NCBI RefSeq assembly: GCF_014805625.2
Contig: NW_023998433.1
Location: 1-64,000, forward strand
DNA from: Glossina fuscipes
Lineage: Eukaryota > Arthropoda > Insecta > Diptera > Glossinidae
Length of the DNA stretch: 64,000 nucleotides
Direction: 5' to 3'
In this document: positions 37,766-48,961 of the stretch, piece by piece
How the letters are laid out: each line of letters opens with the position of its first letter
Numbering within the stretch: the stretch's first letter is position 1
The notes under the pieces: model-generated
Told to the model about the DNA's origin: nothing
The model's database searches: none
Seen by the model: the letters and a program-made list of their open reading frames with translations, nothing else
Made by a program: the position numbers and the translations under genes

Positions 37766-38105
37766 TGTTACGAAAACCTCAATTCTAGTTTCGCGCTAGC
37801 TAATTGATGTTCCCAGAATACAAATTTCCGAGATATGGAAAGAAACCCAGTGCACGTTGATGGCGCGGCATGCAGCTGCCGGCCGACGAAAAAGATTAGC
37901 AGAAAACAAGTAATGAAAACTTGCTTATAAAAATTTATATAAGAATTCGAGAATTTGAGGAGAATGGAAGTTGAGTCCAGAATGTTGTAAGACAAAGCAA
38001 ATAAATGTAAATAGTTCTACCATTAAAAACTGCTTCTAAAAATTGATTATAAATGCAACCAAGGTCTAGTGGTGCGAACTTTATAGAGAAAAGCATTTCG
38101 TAACA
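37766..38105 (+). mobile_element. Solo LTR, copy E
   Basis: A 340-bp LTR starts TGTTACGAAAACC and ends GCATTTCGTAACA. It carries the GC-rich block GCGCGGCATGCAGCTGCCGG near 37871, an ATAAATGTAAATAG segment, and GTCTAGTGGTGCGAACT near the end, a diverged form of the family's GTGATACGAAC word. The flanks are TTAC (37762-37765) and TTAA (38106-38109), a possible mutated 4-bp duplication. It is the only copy not next to ATAT. Highly diverged, with no internal domain. Confidence 0.8.
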
Positions 38106-38109
38106 TTAA

Positions 38110-41100
38110 ATGAGAGAGTCAGTATAGAGGGTTTCATTCTCTTATTACATTTTCTCAGAACAACAAGAACGTATAAAACAAGAAGAGTTACTTTGGAGAT
38201 TTTGTAAAGTAATTTTTTATGCAAAGAAGTAAATGTCCCTTCTTCAAGCCTTTTAAATTTATTATCTTTTGTTAACTCTCTTAAATAAAACTATTTAAAT
38301 TTTTTAAGAGAATTAACAAGTACGGTTTAAATAAGAATAGTACTTTTTAATATCAAAGTCAAACGAACCAGAAACTACACAAAGTACAAAATTGTGGATC
38401 TCTGCCTCTGTGGATCTGCAGGATGGTAAAAATTTAAATTCGTTGACAGAGTCAAGCTTGTTTGTTGATTTATCCGCATAAAACATTAGCTAATAAGCAG
38501 TCGATGAGAAATAACATTATAAAGTATATTTAAAAAAGTTTGGTGTGAATAACAATTTCATTCATCCCGCTCTTACATTCAAATATCCAATTTGAAGACT
38601 TTAAATTTTCAAATGCGACGTTGAACGTAATCTTACCTAACGGCTCTACAGCATATTTTTACAATACCTTGCAGTCTGCTATTGTTTCTTGCATACTTCA
38701 TGTGCATATGCTTCAACAAGTCATTGCGCTTTCGTTTGTTTTCTCCTGAATTAAATAGAATTAAAAAAGTGCAAAATGAGGCGCTTCACCTCTCTCCATA
38801 TATCCCATATTTCTTGCTTGCGCAATTTGAATCATTCAGAACAATTTCGCCCTTTACTTTTGCAGATTGATACGAAAGAAACGTAAGATACCTTTGTTCA
38901 CTTATTAAATTGAAACTTTTTGTTTTACAATTAGTACGCAAAACATCTTACAAGGCATTCATCGTTAAGCAAGCACTTAACTCTTCAGGTTTTCACAGCC
39001 GCTACGAATAATTTGTTTTATAAAATAATATAAAAATGTTCACTAGGCTTGGTAGCATTATCAATAAATCACTTGAACGAGTGCTTGAGGTATATTGCTG
39101 CTACCTCTTCCGCTGTGGCTGTAGCGCTAAATTCACTAAAATCAAACAGATTTTCACATTTAAGGTTCTTAGTTCCGCTCTTACACTTTACTTGTCAAGT
39201 TGGAAAGGCAAAATTTGAAATTGAACTTCTCGTATCTTTCTCATCACTCTTAACACTTAAGCGTGTTGCTCTAAGGTAGAGTTTAAATCTGATCTTAATT
39301 GAATCACTTAATTGATGATGCTTCGATTCGACAATTTTCTATTAGCCTATAGATCTGCGAGTCTACATCATGACATACGCATGTCAAGCACAGAATAAAT
39401 TTGTTCGTAGCATTATAATTTTGTCTAATCCATGCAAGTTGCTTTTATAAGTGTTACCCGTTCATTCACACTCAAGTGCGTAGCAGGTTTTTGCTCATAA
39501 GGCTTAATGAGAAACAAAATCTTTATATACGCTTTCGTTCTATTACATTGTCGCACTTGTGCGGATATTTAAAAGTATTTTATGAATACTTTGTCCTTTG
39601 ATTATAAATTGTTTCAATTTGGAACCAGATTTAAGCCAAAAACAACAAACATTTTTTAACATTAGATGTATTTTGACATTACATGTATATTTCTTATGAT
39701 TAGGACGAAATTCCTCCGCCGTGTAGTGCGACCCGCATGGACTTTGTCGCCTTTACTGTGCGGAATTTTTCACACTAGTAGACCATTTCACAAACGATCG
39801 CAACGTTATTGATTGACGACAATAACGCGAGCACTATTGAAGACGCCAGAGAATCTCGGAGAAATAGAAATAGATAATGCATGCAAATAAAGACGGAGAA
39901 AAACTTCTCTTAATACTAATATTAACGGAAACTCAGGAGAATTCAACAAGCACTAATTGTAGTTGCTGAAGTGACCATACGTGATTTTGGATAGAATTCT
40001 AATATATTGTTAGTCGCGTTGGGTATTATCAATTTAGCTATAACATAGGTAATAATATTTTCGAGTGGTGCTTACATTGGCGAGTGGCGGATTTGTACAA
40101 AATAAGTTTTTCAACCCTTTAATAAAAACCAATTGATCAAATGCTTCGTGATATATGTATCGAATTAGTTTAAGTGCATCTGTTTATCAGTATTTGTCTG
40201 CTTTTATCGATCTGTCTGAAATCACCAAAGTGACAGAAGTCTGAAATTCTAAATGTTACGGTGTTTACCCTATTACGTCGTCCATAAATGCGTAAAAGGT
40301 AAAAACGAAACACGTAATTATTAAATTTGCAACAATTATAATATAAATAAAAATACTGCATTTAATACAAACAATTCGTTCGTAAAAACATCTTTTTTAT
40401 TTACTTTTATATCCATTCGCGTATATATTTTTGCAGGTTCAATCTATGATACTCCGCACTTACGGTATATTGGGTTTCTTCTAGTTGTTATTGTTTAATT
40501 CCAAATCTTTTACTAATGTCGCTATTTGCCAGACGGACTTTTCATATAACAAAGACTCCCAGTGAATTAGATTAATCCATACACACATTTATGGTTGCGC
40601 ATAAAACGGAGAACATGGTATGAAGGCGAAACTTCAGTATCTCAACAAAGAACAAAGCCTACCGTAAAGGAGAATAAAATGGACGGAAATAAGAGCCAAA
40701 ACCAATAATTTCAAGATTAGAGTTTAGATAAAGAAAAATCTTAAAATTTTGATTTATTTATTTGCTAATGTTTAGGTTCAACATTTATTTCATAAATAAA
40801 TTTTTCCTTTCCTACTTCCGCTATTTGTTTATTATTTTAGTCAGTAAGTATCAACACAACCAGGATAATTTGTTACCTTGTTAAAAAAAATAGAAAAAGA
40901 AGCAATTAAAAATTTTAAAAGTTGGTTTTAAGTAAATTAGTAAGCACCTATAAGAGAAAATTTTTTATTATAAAGGAAATAATTCACTTATGCCATCTCC
41001 ATTTCATACATGTACACATGCGGTCGGCTAGTGTGCGTGCGTTTATAATTCGTCGAGAGTAAAGAGAAATTGTTGCAATAAGAGTAATCCGAGAGAGAAG

Positions 41101-41845
41101 GAGAGTATTAACGTTAATATAGCATACCATTTTCAAACACTCTCTGACAATGCATCTGTAACCTTTACGGGTCTATCTAATTCGTCTCAGAGCATAGTTT
41201 TTTCTCTAGTTACGCCTCTAAGCAATCAACAGCAAGCCAATGGAGCGAACCTGTAATTCTCAATATCAAAAATTGTACATTTTCAGATTTTTAATCAATT
41301 TATCCGAGCGTCGACAGATGTTTTTAATTTTCAATTTAGAGCGTTTGATCTCTTAATCTTTAAAATGTTGTGCATATTGGACACTGGCTATGTAATAACA
41401 ATTTTGGTTCTAGTTTTAACAGATTTCATTCCACTTTTAATAGTTTTAATTTAGTTTTAGCAAAAACTTCACAACATATGAATAATTTTATTCTTCTTCA
41501 CTTCATGACAAAAGTTTTACGCGAGCAAATGGTGTCGCCGTATTTTGAAGACATATCTGTTCTCAACATATGATATTTTTCGCATGTGAAGAAAAGAAAA
41601 CCTCCCAACGATTTTTAACTACAAAGAAAAACTATATAGTAAAAAAATGCAAACGAAATTTCTCTTCCAAAAAAAAGAAAAAAACCTGAAATAATAAGTG
41701 AAAAAAGACAAAATTTCCCTTCCAAAAAAAAAAAAATTGGCATACATTTCAAGAAACAATCGAAAAAAGTAAACGTAAATACATATGCATGATGAAATAT
41801 TATAAAAGAGTCCCGTATGTAATCGCCATTACTTACTTAAAAAAA
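38110..41845. other. Stretch without a recognised gene
   Basis: AT-rich. The repeated word AAATTTCYCTTCCAAAAAAAA occurs at about 41656 and 41711. A short frame at 38682-38870 contains a peptide vaguely like the 'RIKKVQNEAL' region of retrotransposons but too little to call. Confidence 0.35.
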
Positions 41846-41860
41846 TACTTGGAATTTGTA

Positions 41861-41956
41861 TTATTATTATTATTATTATTTTAATTTTAGACTAATGAAA
41901 TGAATTCTTAGACTAAAAAAAAGGACATTGAGCACTAGCAACACAGGCTATCGGCT
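41861..41956 (-). repeat. tRNA-derived SINE, copy S4, 5'-truncated, with target duplication
   Basis: On the minus strand it reads GAGCCGATAGCCTGTGTTGCTAGTGCTC, then TTTAGTCTAAGAATTCATTTC, ending in an (AAT)n tail; these match the 3' half of copy S2. The tRNA-like head is missing. It is flanked by a perfect 13-bp direct repeat, CTTGGAATTTGTA, at 41848-41860 and 41957-41969. Truncation at the 5' end with an intact target duplication is the outcome expected when target-primed reverse transcription stops early. Confidence 0.92.
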
Positions 41957-42589
41957 CTTGGAATTTGTAAATCGGTTGATTATAATTGAATTGAATGTGT
42001 ATTGTGCCCTTTTCATTTGAAAATTGAAACTGGGATTGGTGTTCTTATTTTTTTTAAACTTACGATATTGCCCTGATAAAACCAAAAAATAAAAAACAGA
42101 ATTATTATAAAATGAAATTGCAAATTATGTGGTGTTCGCCATTGGGTGCAAGCATTACTTACGTTCATGTGAAATCTATCAACTTTTTAAAAAAATGGAA
42201 AAAAAAAATTGAAATTATATATATTATATGCTTCCATGAAAGTCAAATATTGTTAATAGGATTCCTTTAGGATTTAAGGTATTACCAGCCAACGGAAAAT
42301 CTATATTTATGTAATATAATACTTCTCTGTTTTTCGTAAATACAAAAAGTACAACGAGTCAGTTAATGAGCTGAATGATTATTCGAATGTTATTACTATA
42401 AACAATTCCCTTTTATTTAATTCACGATTCGGTCAGTGTAACCGGCGACATATCATTTATTTGACAGGAAGTGTGGAGTAGTATTCTAAAATTGAATGAA
42501 AATATTCGATTTGCATGTGGTTAGTTATTCGAAAAAATGTATTATATATATCCTTAACTCCACATTTCAATTCAAACCCTTCTCTGTTT

Positions 42590-43209
42590 CTTTTTTTAAT
42601 TCCTGGGAAATCAAAATTCTTTATAGACTCATGAGTAGTCACACTTATGACAAAGTTTATTTAAAAATGATTCGCGCTATACCATGTGATGTTTGTAAAG
42701 TTTGCAATGTTGTTGACTCTGCTGAGCATCTAATCTTCAGATGTCACAGGCTTGATGGCATTAGAGATTCCTTTAGCTTCTTCAAGTTATATGGCTGTCT
42801 CCTCGATCTCTTTGCAGCAAAAAATGTACGTCATCTCGGGGAACTAACTTGCTTTATTAGAAAAGCCAATTTATCCTTTTAGAATTTTTGTTTTTCCTCC
42901 TCTTTCCTTTTTTTTTTGTTTTTTCTTTTTTTTTGCGTTCAATCATTTTCAATTTCCATGACATTCCTTTTCGTTTTCAGCCAAAGTTTGCAACACTGTC
43001 TGACTTGCAAGAACTCAACAAGCACACTTACACACACACATACCCAATTACATGTAACATGCTCACTCCAGTTATTACGGCTGCTCTTATTTTTTTGTTA
43101 CGGTTTATACATAATCGTGACTAAAAATTACAACAGTTTATTATTTGGACATATAAGCCACAAATCTATTGGCTTAGTCCATCTCTGTTCAATATACCAA
43201 AAAAAAATA
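42590..43209 (+). mobile_element. Non-LTR retrotransposon 3' end with C-terminal CCHC-like frame
   Basis: The open frame up to 42882 contains SHTYDKVYLKMIRAIPCD, then CKVCNVVDSAEHLIFRC (a C-x2-C-x8-H-x4-C zinc-knuckle-like motif) and a conserved RDSFSFFKLYG tail. This motif closes the ORF2 of I-, R1- and LOA-type elements. Upstream of about 42590 I recognise no RT or RNase H, so it is 5'-truncated. The 3' untranslated part includes long T runs (42907-42937) and ends with CCACAAATCTATTGGCTTAG, CCATCT and an A-rich tail at 43158-43209, shared with 27455-27512. Confidence 0.82.
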
Positions 43210-43645
43210 TATATATATATCCTTAATGGAAGTTTACTCCAATTGATTGCTGCCGTCATTTCACTTGGCTTTGCATTCTAAAATCAATTACAATAAGGTT
43301 GTCATACTTGATGTATATATATACTTTTTCCCTTTCGTGTAAAGATTTTTAAATTTTCGTTTTTGTTTTTTTACCATTATTAATACCCGTCCATTGCAAT
43401 AGGACAATGGTACGTTTTAATTCCAAGGGACATCAGTAGCATTTCATCGAATTCATAACCAATATTTAGCAAACAGTCTCATATAGCACACTTGTGCCGT
43501 ATGTGCAACAAAGTTTGGTTCATATGCATGAGTTGACCGATTTATCTTGGTGGACTTCTGTTGCTATTCTTACAACATTGTTACAGTAACGTTGCCAGTA
43601 ACTGTTTACCAACATGAAATTAGTGCCCGCCTAGAAAAAATATCA
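43210..43645. other. Stretch without a recognised gene
   Basis: Starts with the A-rich and (AT)n tail of the preceding element. Nothing else recognised. Confidence 0.35.
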
Positions 43646-43850
43646 TTTTATGTAGTCCCTTATATCTGAGTTTTAGCTTCTGACCCTTTACTTGTATCGT
43701 CGGCACTTTGCGTTTTAAGTTTGTTGGCTATTTCGGCGAAATTTTCACGTTTGTAATCCTTACGGGCTTCGTCCAACAGTATATTATGTAAAAAGCTACG
43801 AATGTAGAGTGATCCGGTATTAGTGGCGGGTAAAGATTGCCTCTCAATAT
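43646..43850 (-). pseudogene. Partial duplicate of the end of mRpL17
   Basis: About 200 bases match the last part of mRpL17 exon 2, including its stop region (47445-47645), at roughly 90 percent identity counted by eye. The block codes for FLHNILLDEARKDYK, then a close copy of the EIANKL...QSADDTSKGSE tail. Upstream of FLHN a one-base deletion shifts the frame, and the rest of exon 2, exon 1 and any start codon are absent, so it cannot make a ribosomal protein. Similarity stops sharply on both sides (CTCTCAAT at 43850 and TATGTAGTC at 43646). No poly(A) tract follows the 3' end, so a processed retrocopy is not indicated; a DNA-level duplication is more likely. It sits between two retrotransposon remnants, about 3.6 kb downstream of the parent. 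Confidence 0.93.
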
Positions 43851-44620
43851 CGCTTGAAATGCCTGCCTTTGTAAACGAATTAAAAAAAGAGGTTAATTTA
43901 GCTACGAAGACTTTCAAATAGACAGACAAACAGAATGGTTTATAGTGGATTGGCAAGTATTTAATATTCAATATTCAATAACGTATTGAATAACTCGTAA
44001 CATTTATTTTTTTAATGGCAACTTCGAAAACGTATGAAAGCATTAATTGTACGTGAAAATTGTCACCCTGCTAAACCATTTAGTGTTATGGGGACATATA
44101 CCATTGTGGATTCTTCAATCCAGGGCCTTACGTAATTTGGTAAATATGCTACCGGATCCTACTTCCATGCAACCGTTTCAATTGCACTGCCTCACTACAA
44201 ACATCAAGAAGAAGCTACAACATAGAACTATCTTGCTAAAATTTCGCCAAAGATCTACTAGTAGATGGTCCTAATAAAGTCATTTCGAATTCTAATCGGC
44301 AATGGTAAGTGTCTATAGGGACGACTACCCTGATTCGAAAACGCAGCTCTGACTTGCTTGCTTTCCTTAAACAGATTTAACGGTTTCAAGGTAAAAAAAA
44401 CGAGTGCCTTCATTTTGTAATCGCAAGTAATCGGAATATTATCCTTAGTGCAAATTGTTAATAGATGCCCTCTTTCTAATATGGGTAGCCACACAAAAGC
44501 AAATGTCTCTTATACATGGGGGCGCAACGCTGATCAGGAAGGAAAAGAGAAATGAATTTCGAGAATTTTAGACATTCTCGCCTTTGAGCATTTAAGCCTT
44601 CCGCTGTATGCGATTGAGTT
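43851..44620. other. Stretch without a recognised gene
   Basis: May contain decayed minus-strand 3' sequence of the retrotransposon at 44627-45020, but I cannot recognise its protein here with confidence. Confidence 0.35.
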
Positions 44621-44626
44621 CTCTAA

Positions 44627-45020
44627 TCAAAATTTGGAGGCTCCCACGCACACATGCGATTTGTACTCTAGTTTTGGCCGAATACAGGCGGTGGAAATTG
44701 CACTGATATCGACTGCAATAAAGTACTTTTTGCCTCGCTTTAAAGAACCAAGGCTGTCAACTGCGTCTTTCGATACTTTGAATACATGTCCTGTCCAACC
44801 AACGCCGGTTTTCATTCTTTCATTTAAAACATCAAGTTGCAGATTCTTCTGCATTAACAGCACCAAATGCAAGGGATTATTCCTATGCGTTAGGAGACAA
44901 CATTGTATTTTAGTTGCGTTAAAGTTTAGCTTATTGCCGGATCCCATTCAGTTATTTTTATGGGGTCACAATCATCCAGTATGTCATTCATTATGCTGCA
45001 CTGAGATAACGCGCTAATGT
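44627..45020 (-). mobile_element. Non-LTR retrotransposon fragment, RT C-terminal region
   Basis: On the minus strand the frame reads KLNFNATKIQCCLLTHRNNP, a classical 'FNxxKTQCxxxT' RT segment, followed by GVGWTGHVFKVSKDAVDSLG and SLKRGKKYF, then TACIRPKLEYKSHVCVGASK. These are the conserved thumb-region motifs of jockey- or CR1-like elements. The preceding ILDDCDPIKITEW piece at about 44947-45000 belongs upstream of KLNFN but is in another frame, so at least one frameshift is present. The catalytic YADD box and the ends are absent. Inactive fragment. Confidence 0.8.
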
Positions 45021-45960
45021 GCTCTCGCGCTAATGTGCTCAAAAGGATAGCCTTCCAAGAATACCAAATAACTAAAATTTCTTGAATGTATAAAAAGCAC
45101 AGACTTCCTACTTTAATGCCCGTAACCTCAAGAGCGACAATAATTTTTTTTCTCACAAAAAAATTAAATAAATTACTTTTTACTATTACATAAATTTTGA
45201 AAATAGAAAACAAATGAATTCACATTGCATTATTGCATTTTTTGCGACATAATTATTCAATCAAAATGCATGTTTGGTAAAGTTACCAGCGATGTGCAGG
45301 CCTTCAATGCAAATAGAGGCAAGGGTCGCAGTTGCCTACGGCTCGGCAAGTTCGAATAAACACTAAACCTCCTCGTAATGGAGAAAATGTTTTGAAGACT
45401 AATTCAAACGACAATGTACTACATAGGTGATTGTATAGCGTTGCATTAGCAAGCATCCGTAAACAATAAACAACCAAAGAGTTTTAAGAAAATTAGAAAA
45501 CTGAACTTACTCTGATTGAAGGCAAGTTCGAACACTAAATTTCGTATTGTTTTCTCTAGTAAGTAGAAAAGTTTTTAAAAGTGGATAATTACCCTAAAAT
45601 TTTTATAGCTTTTGTGTTTTAACTATTGGGAAGACTTCGTGCTTATTGTCGTACGTAGCCTGTGGAATAGGTCTAAAAAAATGTCCCAAGTTCATAACTT
45701 CCAATACAAATTTTTGTAATTAAGAATTCCAGCAAAGTTGATCTAGGATGTATATATATATATTGTAGAATTTCTTACGTCTTCAAATATTACTGTGCGA
45801 GAAAGGTATTAATCCTATACCTTTCGTCATTGTTGAGTTAACGACTTTGTATAATTTGAATTATAATAATTTGTAACATTAAAAAATAAAGGCGTTGCGA
45901 GAATGCTGGAGAGAATTAAAGCAATGATTCAAAAATTGGCAATTAAAATTCTTGCATAAT
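45021..45960. other. Stretch without a recognised gene
   Basis: Sequence downstream of Atac1. AT-rich, with an (AT)n patch near 45751. No gene or repeat copy recognised. Confidence 0.4.
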
Positions 45961-45968
45961 TTGTACAT

Positions 45969-45974
45969 TTTATT
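45969..45974 (-). terminator. Candidate polyadenylation signal of Atac1
   Basis: AATAAA on the minus strand, about 55 bases after the Atac1 stop codon. An overlapping AAATAAA also lies right at the stop (46020-46027). Confidence 0.5.
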
Positions 45975-46027
45975 ATCTTTAATATCAAAATTAATTATGG
46001 TAAAAGCGTACGCTACAAGTTTATTTA

Positions 46028-47157
46028 TCAAGGTTCACTCGCAGTTACAACATCATGTAATAAATGTTCGAATTTCTGCTCAATTAACTGGCAAATTAAG
46101 CAATCCGAGCAAACGTTTAGGTAGCAATAGCACGTGTTACAGTGCCAGCGAATACGGGAAACTGAAGCCAGTCTGCATGATTCACATTTTGACGCCAAAG
46201 GATCAGGATTATAACCTTCGTTCGTTGTTTGCTTTTCTTGCTTAATCACATTCAGCATACTTAGAATTTGTTGTTGCTGTTCCTCTGTGACCAACTCGCT
46301 TTTAACATCATTATCGAAAACATCAGATAATCCCGCTCTGGGTTTAAATTTTAGTTCTGATGGCTTATTTGCATTAGAATTCATTAAATCGTCGAAAGCA
46401 TGATCATCTTCTGGGATATGCACCGGCACATTATGCGAGGGGAAGAATGTTGATGGCCTGTAGTGCTGCTTTACTTTTGTTTGAATGCATCTACGATTTT
46501 TGGGTATACGTCCAGGTACGGGCATACCAGCACTGCAAAGTTTTTGAAAATATTTTTGTACGCGGCTACAAACCTGCAAAGCAGTGCGGTTACCCAATTC
46601 CTTGGCGATTTTGTTAAAGCGGTGCATTTCAATGCGTTCTTCGGGATATTTTATAAGCAATTCTTCTAAGCGTTTCTGCTCCTCTACTGTCCATAAACGA
46701 GTTTCTGGTTTAACTGTCTCGTTAATCATATATGGCACACTTTTTACATTATCTGATTCTGCATTAGGTTCTGGATTTGTCTTTACTTCTTGGGATGCAG
46801 AATTTTTATAATTACCAATTTCAGGTAACTTATGCAGCGATCAATAATTAAAATGAACTTAGAAATTTTACCACACAAATATTAAGAACTTACCTTGACT
46901 ATAGTCATATAATTTGGCGCTATAATTTCTTCTCCTCTTTTTAGTTTGTTCAAAAATAATTCCGGGTCGTCCAGGTACCGCGCTTTGGTCAGACCGAGTT
47001 CTTCGATTTGCTGATGTACTCGAACTTTTTGAGCCTCTAGCATTGATATGGTGCGTAGCATATTTGTATAATCGCGATTCCCTCTTAAAGCCAGATGGTC
47101 ACTCTCGAAGTAAAATACATTTTCACCCATACTTTCCGAATCGTCCTCTACGTTCAT
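46028..47157 (-). CDS. Atac1: Atac1/ZZZ3-like ATAC complex subunit (two exons)
   Basis: Exon 1 is 47157-46894 (88 codons, donor AAG|GTAAGT) and exon 2 is 46828-46028 (266 codons plus stop, acceptor ATAAG|TTACC); the 65-bp intron is in phase 0. The joined protein has 354 residues. An N-terminal predicted helical segment (residues about 15-60, FESDHLALRGNRDYTNML and LEAQKVRVHQQIEELG) matches the region before the Myb domain in ZZZ3. A Myb/SANT domain covers about 132-186 (RLWTVEEQKRLEELL to VQKYFQKL), and a ZZ-type zinc finger covers about 300-346 with C303, C306, C318, C321, C328 and H343, H346. Family members are nuclear subunits of the Ada2a-containing histone acetyltransferase complex. I infer the same role here. 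The gene lies 284 bp downstream of mRpL17 on the same strand. Identification is by motif order, not by a search. Confidence 0.9.
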
Positions 47158-47390
47158 TTCGCAAAACTATTAAAAGAAAACTTTTTTATTTATTTTAAGT
47201 GAATGAAATTACCAAAGGAATAAACAAAGGCTACGAAGATTTTCCACCAGTTATCATTATTACTTTCATTACCTTAACAAATATTTTTAAAGCACAGGCA
47301 GCTGATATCTAAGGCATTGCCAGTAATGAATAATATTCCATATGACTTAAAAAACAAAAAAACAAATTAAGCAAATTACTTTTAGCGATC

Positions 47391-47396
47391 TTTATT
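47391..47396 (-). terminator. Candidate polyadenylation signal of mRpL17
   Basis: AATAAA on the minus strand, 45-50 bases after the mRpL17 stop and followed by T-rich sequence on that strand. It lies before the Atac1 start, so the two genes can be transcribed separately. A second AATAAA occurs near 47413. Confidence 0.6.
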
Positions 47397-47441
47397 AGTT
47401 AAAAAATGATTAATGATTTAATTTATTATTTTATATAAACC

Positions 47442-48110
47442 TTATGTAGTCTCTTGTGTCTGAGATTTAGTTTCTGACCCTTTACTTGTATCGTCGGCAC
47501 TTTGCGCTTTAAGTTTATTGGCTATTTCGGCGAATTTTTCACGTTTATAATCCTTACGGGCTTCGTCCAAGAGTATATTATGTAAAAAAGTACGGTTGTG
47601 AGAGTAATCCGGTATTAATGACGGGTAAGGATTGCCTCTCAATTCCAGTACAGATTTCTTGTAGTACATTCCCGGGTAATCTCTTGGTGCTTTATACATG
47701 CGGGTATAGGATACACTCATATTCTCAAAACGCGGCACCAACACTTTAAATAACTTATGGACTAATTGCTTTTCTAACAACCAAAAATCTGCTAATTCCA
47801 TGGTAGCTATGTGACGATCCCCATAACGGATAGCATTAGAAATTAACTGCAACAATAAACATATTGAGTGTGACCGCACATACAAGATGCCTCAAAATAT
47901 TTCTATATTTACCAATTCAGCGTATCCTCGAGCTTCATCTGCTCGATTATAGTACAATTCTATACGTTCATGTTTAAGAAGAGCTGTGACCGTTTTGCGT
48001 AGCTTCAGCAATCTGCCTTCTGGTCCTTTCGGATTTTTTAAATTACGCTTCTTTGCTTGTATTGAAATTCGCAATTGCGACATTAATTTGCTTACATCTG
48101 CTTGATTCAT
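47442..48110 (-). CDS. mRpL17: Mitochondrial ribosomal protein bL17m (two exons)
   Basis: Exon 1 is 48110-47913 (66 codons, donor TTG|GTAAAT) and exon 2 is 47846-47442 (134 codons plus stop, acceptor TTGCAG|TTAATT). The intron is 66 bp, in phase 0. The product has 200 residues. The bL17 fold core is clear: GPEGRLLKLRKTVTALLKHE (about 29-48), RADEARGYAE, then KLFKVLVPRF, SYTRMYKAPRDYPGMYYKKS and VLELRGNPYP, followed by a mitochondrial-type C-terminal extension ending QSADDTSKGSETKSQ. It is a large-subunit protein of the mitochondrial ribosome. The start MNQADVSKLMSQLRIS matches what I recall of the Drosophila protein. A broken copy of its end is at 43646-43850. Confidence 0.96.
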
Positions 48111-48830
48111 ACCTCTTTTTTTTTCTTAATATATTTTTCTAAATTCTAACACAAATTTTCCTACAACCGGCAGCAAGAAATTTACGTAAACATAAAATAA
48201 TAATCCATGTGTGTTAGTTTTGGGAAAACTAATTAGGTAATTGGTGTGAATCAATAGTAACCGGTTGCGTATATTTTAAATATATGAAAAGTAACCATTA
48301 AAAGATATATGTAAAACGGTAAAATTATATTCTTTCTAGTTTATTATTATTATTATACAAAATATTTAATGTAGAATGTATCAAGGAACTTTAATATATA
48401 CTGTGAATCATTGTTTTTGATGCCATTGAAACGATTGTTTAATTTATACCCTTATGTTATTTGTTTATAATGTTACGTTTAATTAAAAACGTTGTAGCGT
48501 AAGGAACTAGAATCGGCGAAAAACGATTTTTAAAGAAAGACTAGTGATCCAATTTTGACAATTTATCAATATTGCTTTGCATTTAAAAATCTATGTTTTG
48601 CCGAAGGCTTGTGCTTTTTTGGTCTGTTATTTCACAGAATTGAACCCTTTTTGTCGGTAAAGTTGGGCATTTAACGTAGCTGATTGGCGTTGCCATTTAA
48701 GTTGTTAAGTTGGGCTTTTAACCATTTATTTATTATAAGCGACTCTATGCTTTGCCTTTCAACAGGGAATTTAGCGAGGACTTTGTTTAAAAATTATCAC
48801 GGTTTAATTCTAAGCTAACTTGTAAAATTA
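48111..48830. other. Upstream flank of mRpL17
   Basis: Starts with an A-rich (minus strand) leader before the ATG. I do not recognise a TATA box or a DRE (TATCGATA) element in the first 200 bases. The remainder is AT-rich without a gene and ends at the SINE at 48831. Confidence 0.35.
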
Positions 48831-48947
48831 TTATTATTATTGTTATTATTATAAAGTTAGCCAGAGAATACATTTTTTTCTCTTAAAGCGCTACCAAAAC
48901 AAAAATTCTACCGCACTTGAGATTTGAACCCACGACATTGAGTTGAT
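48831..48947 (-). repeat. tRNA-derived SINE, copy S3, 5'-truncated, with target duplication
   Basis: On the minus strand it contains CGTGGGTTCAAATCTCAAGTGCGG (B-box region), TTCTCTGGCTAAC, and an imperfect (AAT)n tail. The A-box head is missing. It is bounded by a perfect 14-bp direct repeat, AACTTGTAAAATTA, at 48817-48830 and 48948-48961. The body diverges from S2 between the B box and the tail. Confidence 0.9.
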
Positions 48948-48961
48948 AACTTGTAAAATTA

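Noticed and set aside
38682..38870. Frame with a retrotransposon-like RIKKVQNEAL peptide
   Set aside because: The resemblance covers about ten residues, with no other motif around it.
45952..46811. Plus-strand frames overlapping Atac1
   Set aside because: Antisense shadows of the Atac1 coding exon.
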